From positions 7,552,001 to 7,616,000 of the forward strand of contig NZ_JAPZBC010000001.1 in the NCBI RefSeq assembly GCF_027460265.1: 64,000 bases of DNA, written 5' to 3'. The translations under genes and the position numbers were made by a program. The notes under the pieces are model-generated. The model saw only the letters and a list, made by a program, of their open reading frames with translations. It did no database searches and was not told the origin of the DNA. Shown in pieces: positions 54,946 to 63,382 of this stretch; positions within the stretch are counted from its first letter, which is position 1, and every line of letters starts with the position of its first letter. This stretch comes from Streptomyces sp. WMMC940. GTDB lineage: Bacteria > Actinomycetota > Actinomycetes > Streptomycetales > Streptomycetaceae.

Positions 54946-55701
54946 TCAGAACGGCCGCAGCCGCCGGGCCACCAGGTCGATGACCTCGGCTCCACGGTCT
55001 ACGAGGAAGAAGTGGCCGCCCCGGAAGACCTTCGTTTCACTCGCCCCGGTGGTGTGCTCGGCCCATGCCTCGGCCTCGTCAAGGGAGACCCGGGGGTCGC
55101 TGTCTCCGGTGAGCACGGTCACCGGGCAGTCGAGGCGTCGGCCGGGCTCGTGCCGGTACCGTTCAATGGCGGTGTAGTCGCTGCGGATGGCCGGCAGGAT
55201 CATCGCCAGCACCTCCGGGTCGCCGAGCAGCATCTCGTTGGTTCCGCTGAGTTCCCTGAGCTCGGCCACGAATTCGGCGTCGCTCGCCGCATGCACCCGC
55301 TCGTCGCGATAGCGGGACGGCGCCCGCCGACCGGACGCGAACAGCCGTACCGGCGCGGGCAGCCCGGCGTCCTGCATGCGCAGCGCCACCTCGTACGCGA
55401 GGACGGCGCCCATGCTGTGGCCGAACAGGGCCAGTGGCTTGTCGTCCAGGTGCCGCAGCACGGCGAAGATCTGGTCCGCGAACTCGGGGATGTTGTCGAT
55501 CCTCGGTTCGTGGAGCCGGGTCTGCCGACCTGGGTACTGGAGGGCCAGCACCTCCACCGACGGGTGCAGCGCCTTGGACACCGGGAAGAAGAAACTTGCG
55601 GAGCCGCCCGCGTACGGAAGGCACGCAAGCCGCACATTGCTCTGCGGCGCGGGGTGCGAGACACTCACCCATTTCTCGAACTGCGCCGTTGCTTGTTGCA
55701 T
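54946..55701 (-). CDS. rifR: Type II thioesterase (RifR-like)
   Basis: A 251-residue stand-alone thioesterase of the alpha/beta-hydrolase fold that clears aberrant acyl groups from PKS carrier domains. The catalytic triad is visible: Ser in GHSMGAVLAYE, Asp in GDSDPRVSL, and His in GGHFFLVDR. The N-terminal CLPYAGGSASFF is typical of the family. GAGGAG precedes the ATG with about 10 nt spacing. It is first in the minus-strand operon and lies about 33 nt downstream of the start site predicted from the RifZ-like box. Confidence 0.95.
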   Translation of the reverse strand: MQQATAQFEKWVSVSHPAPQSNVRLACLPYAGGSASFFFPVSKALHPSVEVLALQYPGRQTRLHEPRIDNIPEFADQIFAVLRHLDDKPLALFGHSMGAVLAYEVALRMQDAGLPAPVRLFASGRRAPSRYRDERVHAASDAEFVAELRELSGTNEMLLGDPEVLAMILPAIRSDYTAIERYRHEPGRRLDCPVTVLTGDSDPRVSLDEAEAWAEHTTGASETKVFRGGHFFLVDRGAEVIDLVARRLRPF

Positions 55702-55740
55702 GCCGGACGAGCTCCTCGTGGTTGGTGAGGGAATATCGGC

Positions 55741-55786
55741 AGCCTAGGCTCGTGCAGGTGGAGCCGCGTATCCCCAGATCTGATAG
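55741..55786 (-). promoter_or_regulatory. RifZ-like box (variant) with candidate -10, upstream of the type II thioesterase
   Basis: On the minus strand, CTATCAGATCTGGGGATA (55786-55769) matches the two other boxes with changes at a few positions (CTATC-N8-GGATA). TAGGCT follows exactly 22 nt later (55746-55741) as a candidate -10, the same spacing as at the other two sites. It would drive the operon TE II, rifJ, CCR, KSIII, dehydrogenase. It may also act on the divergent monooxygenase gene. Confidence 0.62.
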
Positions 55787-55893
55787 TCCCAAGCCCGCGA
55801 GCGGCCCGAACGACGGTGCGGATTGTTAGTCTTTCGCCGTTCCGAATCCGGGCAGTTGTGCCTGCGCCGGCCACCTGCGATGAGGGGTTTCCC

Positions 55894-57510
55894 GTGCCCG
55901 AGACGTCACCGCACAAGCAGCCCGCCGGCGCGAGCGCCGAGACAGATGCGGACGTGATCGTCGTCGGCAATGGGCCGGTCGGGGCCGCTCTCGGGATCCT
56001 GCTGGCACAGCGCGGCCGACAGACCATCGTCCTGGAACGGCGCCGACGCCCCTACACCCTGCCCAGGGCGACCAGCTTCGACGGCGAGACGGCACGGCTG
56101 CTCTCCGGCTGCGGGGCGGGCCCGAGCCTCGGCCGGATCACCGAGCCCGCCACCGGTTACCAGTGGCATTCCGCCGACGGTGAGGTCCTCCTCGACATCG
56201 TCTTTCGCACAGAAGGCCCGTACGGGTGGCCTGACGCCAGTACCATGCACCAGCCCGCCCTCGAGGGACTGTTAGCCTCGCGGGCAGCCGGGCTGCCCGG
56301 AGTGACTGTGGTACGGGGCAGCCAGGTGGTGGGAATCGAGGAGCAAGACGACCGGGTCGTGGTGACGGCCGAGGACGAGGACGGCGTAGCCCAGACGTAC
56401 ACCGCGAGGTGGGTGGTGGGCTGTGACGGTTCCAACAGCTTCGTCCGGGACCATCTGGATGTGCCGGTCACCGATCTCGGCTTTTCCTACGAGTGGCTGC
56501 TGTGCGATGTGCAGCTGCGCGAGCCGGGCGAGTTCGTCCCCACCAACGTCCAGATCTGTGACCCTGCTAGGCCTACTACCCTGGTCGGCAGCGGTCCGGG
56601 GCATCGGCGCTGGGAGTTCATGCGGCTGCCCGGCGAGCGTGCCGCGGACCTGAACCGGGAGGAAACTGCCTGGCGGCTTCTCGCTCCCTACGGGGTGACC
56701 CCCGACAGGGCGACGCTGCTGCGCAGCACCACGTACATCTTCCAGTCCCGCTGGGCCGAGCAGTGGCGGGTCGGTCGGGTACTGCTGGCCGGGGACGCGG
56801 CCCATCTGATGCCGCCGTTCGCCGGGCAGGGCATGTGCTCGGGCATCCGCGACGTCGTCAACCTGGCGTGGAAGCTGGACCTGGTAGTGGGCGGCCTCGC
56901 CCCGGAGTCGCTTCTCGACACCTACACAGAGGAACGCCGCGCGCAGGTACACAAGTCGATTCTGTCCTCGGTCCAGCTAGGCCGGGTGATCTGTGTGACG
57001 GACCCCGTGGCTGCGGCCGAGCGCGATTCCACGATCCTGGCGGGCCGCCGCGGCCGCAGTCCGGCGGTCCCGGACCCGGCGTTGCCCCTCACAGAAGGGC
57101 TCCTTCACCGGAGTGTGGACGGGTCGCCCATATCCCCGGCGGGCGAGGTGGTCCCCCAAGGCCAGATACGCGGCCTTAGAGGCACGGGCCTTTTCGATGA
57201 TGTGGTCGGCCGCGGCTTCGTTCTGATGCTGGCAGAGGGCGCTGACGCCGACCTCAACGCGGAGCAGTCGGCATTCCTCACGGATCTGGGTACGCACGTG
57301 GTGACGCTGCTCCCCGAGGACGGGACGCCGCATAACAGGTCGGTGGTCGACGTGGGCGGCGTCTACCGCACTTTCCTGGCTCGCCACGGGGCCGACGCGG
57401 TATTGATCCGTCCGGACTACCACGTGTACGGGGCGGCCTCAGGCCTGGGGGCAGCGGCGGCGCTGGTGGACGACCTGCGGGCCCGCCTGTACTCCAGCCG
57501 TAGTTCGTGA
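55894..57510 (+). CDS. FAD-dependent monooxygenase (Rif-Orf19-like, group A hydroxylase)
   Basis: A 538-residue aromatic hydroxylase related to 3-(3-hydroxyphenyl)propionate hydroxylases. FAD motifs are VVGNGPVGAALGILLAQRG (dinucleotide loop), CDGSNSFVRDHL (DG motif), and LLAGDAAHLMPPFAGQG (GD motif); a C-terminal thioredoxin-like domain follows, as usual in the family. Rif-Orf19 is required for naphthalene-ring formation in rifamycin and naphthomycin-type pathways (recalled), so this gene marks the product as naphthalenic. The GTG at 55894 is chosen because GAGGGG lies 6 nt upstream; the open frame also allows 55816. It is divergent from the TE II operon. Confidence 0.88.
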   Translation: MPETSPHKQPAGASAETDADVIVVGNGPVGAALGILLAQRGRQTIVLERRRRPYTLPRATSFDGETARLLSGCGAGPSLGRITEPATGYQWHSADGEVLLDIVFRTEGPYGWPDASTMHQPALEGLLASRAAGLPGVTVVRGSQVVGIEEQDDRVVVTAEDEDGVAQTYTARWVVGCDGSNSFVRDHLDVPVTDLGFSYEWLLCDVQLREPGEFVPTNVQICDPARPTTLVGSGPGHRRWEFMRLPGERAADLNREETAWRLLAPYGVTPDRATLLRSTTYIFQSRWAEQWRVGRVLLAGDAAHLMPPFAGQGMCSGIRDVVNLAWKLDLVVGGLAPESLLDTYTEERRAQVHKSILSSVQLGRVICVTDPVAAAERDSTILAGRRGRSPAVPDPALPLTEGLLHRSVDGSPISPAGEVVPQGQIRGLRGTGLFDDVVGRGFVLMLAEGADADLNAEQSAFLTDLGTHVVTLLPEDGTPHNRSVVDVGGVYRTFLARHGADAVLIRPDYHVYGAASGLGAAAALVDDLRARLYSSRSS

Positions 57511-57596
57511 TCTCGATGGTGAGGGGCGCCGAGGCGACAGTCGGACAGCGTCGACCATCTGGCCGAGACCGCCCACGCCGTCGGCTCCTTCTCCCT

Positions 57597-58001
57597 CTAT
57601 CCGAGTTCACCGCGACGGAGGGCGTCCCTCATCTCGCTGAGCTTCGCGGTCATTGCCGGGGTCTGCTCCTGCGGTTGTTCAGCGAGTCGGAGGGCATCGT
57701 CAATCTCGCTGAGCTTCGCCGAGGACAGGACGGCTGCCCGCTCGATCAGGTCGTCCCGTGACACAGTGGTCAGCCATGTGCAAGGGGTAAAGCCTGGACG
57801 CCTGAACGCGAACCGCAGCACGCCCTCAAAGGGCAGCCCTTCCATGGCGCCAACTCGCACTTCGACGCCCAGACCGCTCATGTCGACGCCCGCCGGAGCG
57901 ACGACCTGCATCGCCCGGATCCCGGACGCGTCGTCTACCGCCAGCAGTACGAACAGTCGCCGCTCGTCGAAGTCCACCCACCAGACCTCGCCACGTTGCA
58001 C
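57597..58001 (-). CDS. MazF/PemK-like protein with duplicated C-terminal motif
   Basis: A 134-residue protein opening VQRGEVWWVDFDERR, typical of the MazF/PemK/CcdB-like fold of ribonuclease toxins. The middle part (FEGVLRFAF, CTWLTTVSRDDL) follows the family. The GTG start lies 4 nt after AGGAGG; the frame extends upstream to 58343 without homology. After the fold, the tail repeats AKLSEI-DDALR as AKLSEM-RDALR, a tandem duplication of about 12 residues. I find no antitoxin gene beside it. It is convergent with the monooxygenase and probably lies outside the cluster. Confidence 0.75.
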   Translation of the reverse strand: MQRGEVWWVDFDERRLFVLLAVDDASGIRAMQVVAPAGVDMSGLGVEVRVGAMEGLPFEGVLRFAFRRPGFTPCTWLTTVSRDDLIERAAVLSSAKLSEIDDALRLAEQPQEQTPAMTAKLSEMRDALRRGELG

Positions 58002-58354
58002 ATGTCCTCCTGACCCGGGACGGCAGGCGAACCTGCGCGCCCCTGACGCACTGTGGAGACGGGTGCGGCCACCGTTGATCATCGGTGTGTGAAGACAAAC
58101 GATCACGCGGTGGGCGCAGCTCACAGTGTATCCAGCCCGCCCGCGGGAGGCGTTCGAGGGCCTGATGAGCCGGATCGCAGGCCGGTTCACGCGGGTCGAA
58201 CCCCCGTGCGGAGCCAGGAAGTTGGTCAAGCCGGTTCCCCCAGCCACCTGCCCTGCGATCCACACTCCGAGATGCTCGCCCTGAACGACGACGTCCCCTG
58301 GCCCGGCAGGGAGCGTCCTATCCGCCGTCGCGTGCGTGAGCACCAGCCGATACA
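58002..58354 (+). mobile_element. Non-coding stretch with an IS701-like transposase N-terminal remnant
   Basis: Plus-strand codons from about 58137 encode REAFEGLMSRIAGRFTRVEP, resembling the start of IS701-family transposases, then the frame collapses. The rest to 58354, where an IS256-type end begins, shows nothing I can support. Confidence 0.45.
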
Positions 58355-58870
58355 GGGTCTGTCAAACGAGCCGGTGTAACTGGGGTTGTTGGGTTACTGA
58401 CGGGCCGCGGAGAGACGGCCGTCGAAGGTGATGTCGAAGGCGTTCAGTGCGGTCTTCCAGCGCATGGTCCAGCGAGCCTGGCCCATGCCGGTGGGATCGA
58501 GCGACATGATCGCCATGTAGACGCACTTCAATGCGGCCTGCTCGTTGGGGAAGTGACCGCGGGCTTTGACTGCCCGCCGGATCCTGGCGTTGACGGACTC
58601 GATGGCGTTCGTGGTGCAGACGCTCCGGCGGATCTCGGTGTCGAAGCGGAGGAACGGGGTGAACTCTTCCCACGCGTTCTCCCAGAGCCGCACGATCGCC
58701 GGATACCTCCGCCCCCAGGCGTCGGCGAACTCCGCGAACCGCTCCAGGGCGGCTTCCTCGGTCGGTGCGGTGTAGACGGGCTTGAGGAGCTTGGCGATCT
58801 TGTCCCAGTCCTGGCGGGCGGCATAGCGGAAGGAGTTCCGCAGCAGGTGAAGCCGTAAGGATTCAATGGT
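58355..58870 (-). mobile_element. IS256-family remnant (3' half of transposase and right end)
   Basis: Terminal sequence GGGTCTGTCAAACGAGCCGG begins at 58355. The minus-strand frame 58394-58870 encodes SLRLHLLRN, then YAPTEEAALERFAEFADAW-like sequence, TNAIESVNARIRRAVKARG, and the end FDGRLSAARQ: the C-terminal part of a Mutator/IS256 transposase. The N-terminal half with the first catalytic residues is missing, cut at the junction with the ISAzo13-like element. Confidence 0.8.
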
Positions 58871-60946
58871 GTTTCGCTGTCTTCTGTGACGGATGCGAGT
58901 ACGTCGGCGGCCGCGGCAAAGCGTCGTTCGGCGAGCGTCGGGACGTACGTGTCCTGTTCGAGGAGGGGACGGACGTCCTCGATGGCGTCGCGGATGGTGC
59001 CGCGGCTGACACCGAACAAGGTGGCCAGGGATTGCTGGTCGCATAGATCTCGCTGGGAAAGGACCGTCGCCAGGACCCGGTCCGCGTCGGTGATCTTTTG
59101 ACGGAAGACGCCACCACGGGTTCCCGGGCGCCGATCACCACCGCGCTGGCGATGCCGACGTTGTTCGAGCGCGGCCTGATAGGGCACGGTGATTCGGTCG
59201 ATCAGCGCCTGGAAGTCCGGGCGGGACATGCCAGTGAGGGCGGGGTGCGACAGGGTCTGGGAGAGTTCCATCCGGCTGGTGGTCGCGCCGTCCTCCGCCC
59301 AGTCGCGCAGCTCCTGGGCGGAGGAGAAGTAGTGTGCGGTCTGCGAGACGGTGACCTGCTGGGCATCCATGAGTATGCGGGTCTCACTGATGACCTTGCC
59401 GATCGTGACCGCGTTGATGGCGAGCAGCTCGACGAGAACCTTCTGGGAGCAGACGCGGCGTAGGTAGATCACTGTGGTGAGGACGCGGTCGGCGTTCGAG
59501 AGCAGGGGTCTGCCGTGTGCTCCGGGGGCTTTCAGACGGCGGCCGCCGCGCTGCTGGAACTTGCGTTGTTCGGCCTGGGCGGCTTGCGCGGGGGCCAGTT
59601 GGGCGCACAGTGCGTCCAGCTCCGATGAGGTCATGCCGCTCAGACGCGGGTCGGCGAGCATCGCCAGGACCTGTGACCTGGTCTGGTCCCGGTCGCTCGT
59701 GTTGATCGCGCAGTTGCCGGCGGCGCCGGCCGGGGCGATCGTGTAGTTCCAGGATCCGTGCTGGTCATGAGGTGTGATCGGCAGTGAGCGCAGGTGCTCG
59801 CAACTGACGGAAGTTCCCACCGGGTAGGTCCCGGTGTCCAACTCTGCGCGAACGCGCAGGCCAGTGCGGGTGCGGGTCGCGGCAATGCTGTTGACCACGA
59901 CTTCGTGGCTGGTCAGGGGCCTGCCACGCCAGTTTATGGTGATGTGGGAGAACAGCCGATGCTCGACCTTATTCCATTTCGAAGTGCCCGGCGGAAAGTG
60001 GCAGACGGTCACCGTGAGCCCCATCTGGGCGGCGAACGCAACGAGTTCGGCCTTCCATAACCTGTAGCGGTAGCTGTTGGACCCTCCGCAGTCCGCGGTG
60101 ATCAACAATCTGTCGGCATCCGGGTAGTCCACCCGACCGCGGGCCGGCCCCCAGCGGCGGATCGACTCGACGGCGAACACGGAGGTGTCGTGATCGATGC
60201 CGACGTTCACCCAGCCGCTGTCGTGGGCCAAGTCGTAGATGCCGAAGGGGATCGCCACGTCGACGTCGGGGCCGATGAAGTAGAAGCTGTGGTCCTCCAC
60301 CTGCACGGGATCGCCGGCGGGGCGCCACTGCCGCCCGGGGTTCGGCAGCTGCCCCAGCTGTTCCTTCTTCTTGGCATCGATGCTGATCACCGGCTGACCG
60401 CCGGACTGGTACTCCGTGACCTGCTCGTTGATGTAGTGGAACTGCGCGTCTCGATCGGGGTGCTGCTTGCCCTCCAGCGTCTTGGCGCTGGCCTGCAGGC
60501 TGAAGCCCTGCCTTTTCAGAAGCCGCCCGACGGTCGGATCAGAGACCGGGTGACCCTGCCGGGTCAGCTCCTCTGCGAGGTTGCGCAGGGACTTGGTGGT
60601 CCAGCGCAGCGGCGACATCGGATCACCCCGCTCGTCCGGCTCCACCAGCTTCAGCAACGCCGGAACCAGGGAAGGATCTTGTTCCTCGGCGGGCTTGCGG
60701 CCACCACCGGGGCGCCGGATGCAGCCATCCGGCAGCGGATCCCCACCGGCCTCCAGCTCGAACACCCCGTTACGGACCGTGCTCTCGCTCACCCCGGCCA
60801 CCCGCGCAACGGCCCCGTACCCCACCGTGTCCGAGCAGTCGCGCCTCCTGCGCCAGCATCAGACGCCGCTGACGCTCGTTCAGATGCGGCAAGACGACCT
60901 GGAACCGCAGCGCAAGCTGATCCAGAACGTCGGCGGCGAAGCTCAT
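58528..60946 (-). pseudogene. ISAzo13-family transposase, frameshifted and fused at its C-terminus
   Basis: Core DDE residues are present: ISIDAKKKE, LLITADCGGSNSYR, and FPPGTSKWNKVEHRLFS. A true start is probable at 60946 (MSFAADVLDQLALRFQ), but the frame shifts at a four-C run (60813-60816 on the plus strand); deleting one base joins LNERQRRLMLAQ and LLGHGGVR to AVARVAGVSES. After the core, two HTH-like repeats follow (ADRVLTTVIYLRR, ADRVLATVLSQRD). The frame then runs without a stop out of the element at about 58865 into IS256 DNA. So it probably encodes no normal transposase. Confidence 0.8.
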
Positions 60947-60993
60947 ACCAGAGCAACGATCTTGTCCTATGAAAGCAACGCGTTGATTCTTTA
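58860..60993 (-). mobile_element. ISAzo13-like element inserted between two inverted IS256 remnants
   Basis: Both ends, read outward, finish in TTGAWTCYTTACGG followed by CTTCAC, which belongs to the HLLRN/HFLRN codons of the flanking IS256-family sequences. The two flanks are different IS256 copies in opposite orientation yet are cut at the same codon. The outer sequence may thus be a terminal inverted repeat, or the element lies in a rearranged IS256 pair. Exact ends are uncertain by several bases. Confidence 0.6.
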
Positions 60994-61446
60994 CGGCTTC
61001 ACTTCCTGCGCAACGTGTTCAGCGTGATCAAGAAGGACGCGGCGGAGATGGTCGCCACGACGATCCGCACGATCTTCGCCCAGCCCACAGCCGACGCGGT
61101 CCGCACCCAGCTCGACACCGTCGCCGACATGCTCGGCAAGCAGTTCCCGAAGGTCAGGGAGATGCTGCTGGACGCGAAGGACGAACTGACCGCCTTCGCC
61201 GCCTTCCCGGAGCCACTGGAGCGGATCAACCGCGAGGTCAAGCGCCGCACCGACGTCGTCCAGGTCTTCCCCAACGATGACGCGCTCCTACGGCTGGTCA
61301 CCGCCGTGCTCTTCGAACTGCACGACGAATGGATCGCCTTCCCCCGCCGCTACCTGCCCGAAGGAAGCATGGACCAGCTCTACCCCGCCGAGCGCTCCGA
61401 ACGCGCCCCCGCGCTACCCGACACCACCAACACGACCGCCGGATGA
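60985..61446 (+). pseudogene. IS256-family transposase C-terminal fragment
   Basis: The plus-strand frame encodes SLRLHFLRNVFSVIKKDAAE, then INREVKRRTDVVQVFPNDDA and LLRLVTAVLFELHDEW, the typical C-terminal end of Mutator/IS256 transposases, finishing at 61446. The N-terminal two thirds are missing at the junction with the ISAzo13-like element. It is a different copy from the remnant at 58355-58870, and lies in the opposite orientation. Confidence 0.82.
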
Positions 61447-61473
61447 TCGGCTACACCACGAGAAGGGACACGA

Positions 61474-62361
61474 CCGGAAGGCCGGGACCGAGTCGGCGGC
61501 CGCGTGTGGACTCGCCGGATAGCCGGAGCGCCGGCGGAGATGGGCGCCTCCTGGATCCACGGTACCTCGGGCAACGCCCTCACCGGCATCCTCGAACACA
61601 CCGGCGACCCCCGCCACACCTTCGACGACGACAACTCCACCGGCGGGAACGACGAAGCGATGCGTGAACTCGCCCGGTACGAAAGGAAGCTGGACGACGT
61701 GGAGGACCCGGACGAATCCACCGTCGCCTCGGTGACACCGCAGTGCCCCTCCGCCGCACTGCGCACCGCGCTCACCATCAGCTACCCGCTGGAGTACGCC
61801 GCCGAGCCCCGTCAGCTCTCCGTGACGGCCACGCTCGAGGGCCGCAGCCCCGAGGGCCCCGACCTCCTGCTGCCCCTCGGCTACGACCGACTTCTCGGCC
61901 ACATCCGCGGCGACATCCCGGTGCGCACCCGGCACGTCGTCACCGGCATCCGGTACGGGCCGGAGGGGGTGACGGTGGCCCTGCGGGACGGGAACACCGT
62001 GCGGGCGGACCGTGTCGTGGTGACCGTCCCGATCGGAGTCCTCAAGGCCTCGGCGATCGACTTCGACCCGGCGCTGCCCGACGGCAAGCAGGAGGCCGTC
62101 CGCGCACTCGGAGCAGGTCTCCTGGACAAGTTGTGGCTCGCGTTCCCCAGGCCCTTCTGGGACGAGGACGCCGATGTCATCGAATGGTTCGACCCCGACG
62201 ATCCCGGCCTGTGGGCCTGGTGGGTCAACGGGTACAAGGCCTTCGGCGAGCCCGTACTGCTCGGCCTCAACGGCGGCGACCACGCACGCAGGCTCGCCGG
62301 TGCCGGCGACGAGGAGTGCGTCGCCGGTGCGATGAGAGCCCTGCACCGGATGCACCGCTGA
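61474..62361 (+). pseudogene. Truncated flavin amine oxidase
   Basis: Codons from about 61474 encode EGRDRVGGRVWTRR, the end of the N-terminal FAD-binding unit of amine oxidases, then MGASWIHGTSGNAL, LPLGYDRLL, VVVTVPIGVLKA and WLAFPRPFW. The N-terminal dinucleotide loop (GxGxxG) is missing, removed at the IS256 boundary. The protein stops at HRMHR before the C-terminal FAD motif. Both flavin-binding ends are lost, so it cannot be active. An open frame from GTG 61504 remains. Confidence 0.82.
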
Positions 62362-62724
62362 CCCGCTGCGCGGGGCCAGCGGTGCCGACTCGGCACGGTG
62401 TGCGCCCCGGCTCCCCGCCGCCCCCGGCCCCCTCCGCGGACCGGCGCCGCCGCGGTGCTGACGTCTCCCGCGGGCAAGGCGCGTGGCCGGCCCGCCTCTT
62501 GCCCGCGGTACCGGCCAGAGCCGCGGGGTACTCGGTGTCATCGTCCGCGGTCGCCAACCCGGCCCGGAGAGGCGCTCGCCGCGTCCGGTGCGTGACCGCC
62601 GCGTCCGGTGCGTGATCGTTCGCGTGCTCCCGTGCCGCAGAGGGCAGCCGGGCAGGATCCGGCAGGGTGCCCATGGCGGTGGCGCCTCACGGGCCCCGCG
62701 GTGGCTGCGGAGGGGGCCGTACGG
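62362..62724. other. 363-nt gap after the amine oxidase remnant
   Basis: High-GC DNA with overlapping short open frames on both strands, none with family features. It includes a short near-repeat GCGTCCGGTGCGTGA (62579-62613). I can support no gene or site here. Confidence 0.5.
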
Positions 62725-63084
62725 TCAGCCGGAGCTCAGGCAGAACGGGTGACCGGCGGGGTCGAGGAGCACCCGCCACCGCTCGCCGCCGGGCTGGTGG
62801 TCCGGCTTCACCGCGCCGAGCCCCAGCGCCAGCGCCTCGGCCGCATCGAGGCCTTCGACGCGGAAGTCCAGATGGGACTGCTGGGGTACGTCCTGACCGG
62901 GCCAGGACGGCGCCCGGTACTCCTCGACCCGCTGGAAACCCAGGTCGCAGCCATCGCCGGTCAAGGCGACAAACCCGGCCGTGCTGAAGGCGATCGGCAT
63001 ACCGGTCAGCTCCTGGTAGAAGCGGGCCAGCACCCCCGGGTCGGAACAGTCCAGCGTGACGCCTCGCAGTGTGGCCTTCGGCAT
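62725..63084 (-). CDS. VOC-superfamily (glyoxalase/bleomycin-resistance-like) protein
   Basis: A 119-residue small protein with the paired beta-alpha-beta-beta-beta pattern of the vicinal oxygen chelate fold: RGVTLDCSDPGVLARFYQEL at the start, LTGDGCDLGFQRV, then SHLDFRVEGLDAAEA and LLDPAGHPFCLSSG at the end. The final DPAGHPFCL is typical of the family. The ATG at 63084 is chosen because homology begins there; the frame extends upstream without it. Substrate is unknown and the gene is probably not part of the ansamycin cluster. Confidence 0.85.
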   Translation of the reverse strand: MPKATLRGVTLDCSDPGVLARFYQELTGMPIAFSTAGFVALTGDGCDLGFQRVEEYRAPSWPGQDVPQQSHLDFRVEGLDAAEALALGLGAVKPDHQPGGERWRVLLDPAGHPFCLSSG

Positions 63085-63382
63085 CGTGCGCCCCCTCGGT
63101 CGTCCATGCGCGGTCTCTTCGTCCATGCGCGGTGAGCGGGCCGGCCCTTCGACAGCGCGGCAGCCCCGGACGGCAGGGGCCGGCGCGACCGGCACGGCCG
63201 GTTCGCGGACACCGCCCCGACCGCCGACACGGTACCCATCCCGCTGCCCTCGGCGGTACCGGTTTTCTCCGCGCACGAAGCCGGGGCACCGGGGCACCGC
63301 CAGGCCAGGCCAGGCCGGGCCAACGCCGCGCGCGACGCGGACCCTCACCGCCCGTTGCCGGCCGCCCGGGCAGCGGGTGGGG

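Noticed and set aside
63085..63382. Upstream extension of the VOC-protein frame as coding
   Set aside because: Arg/Ala/Pro-rich with no family features; the VOC fold begins at the ATG 63084.
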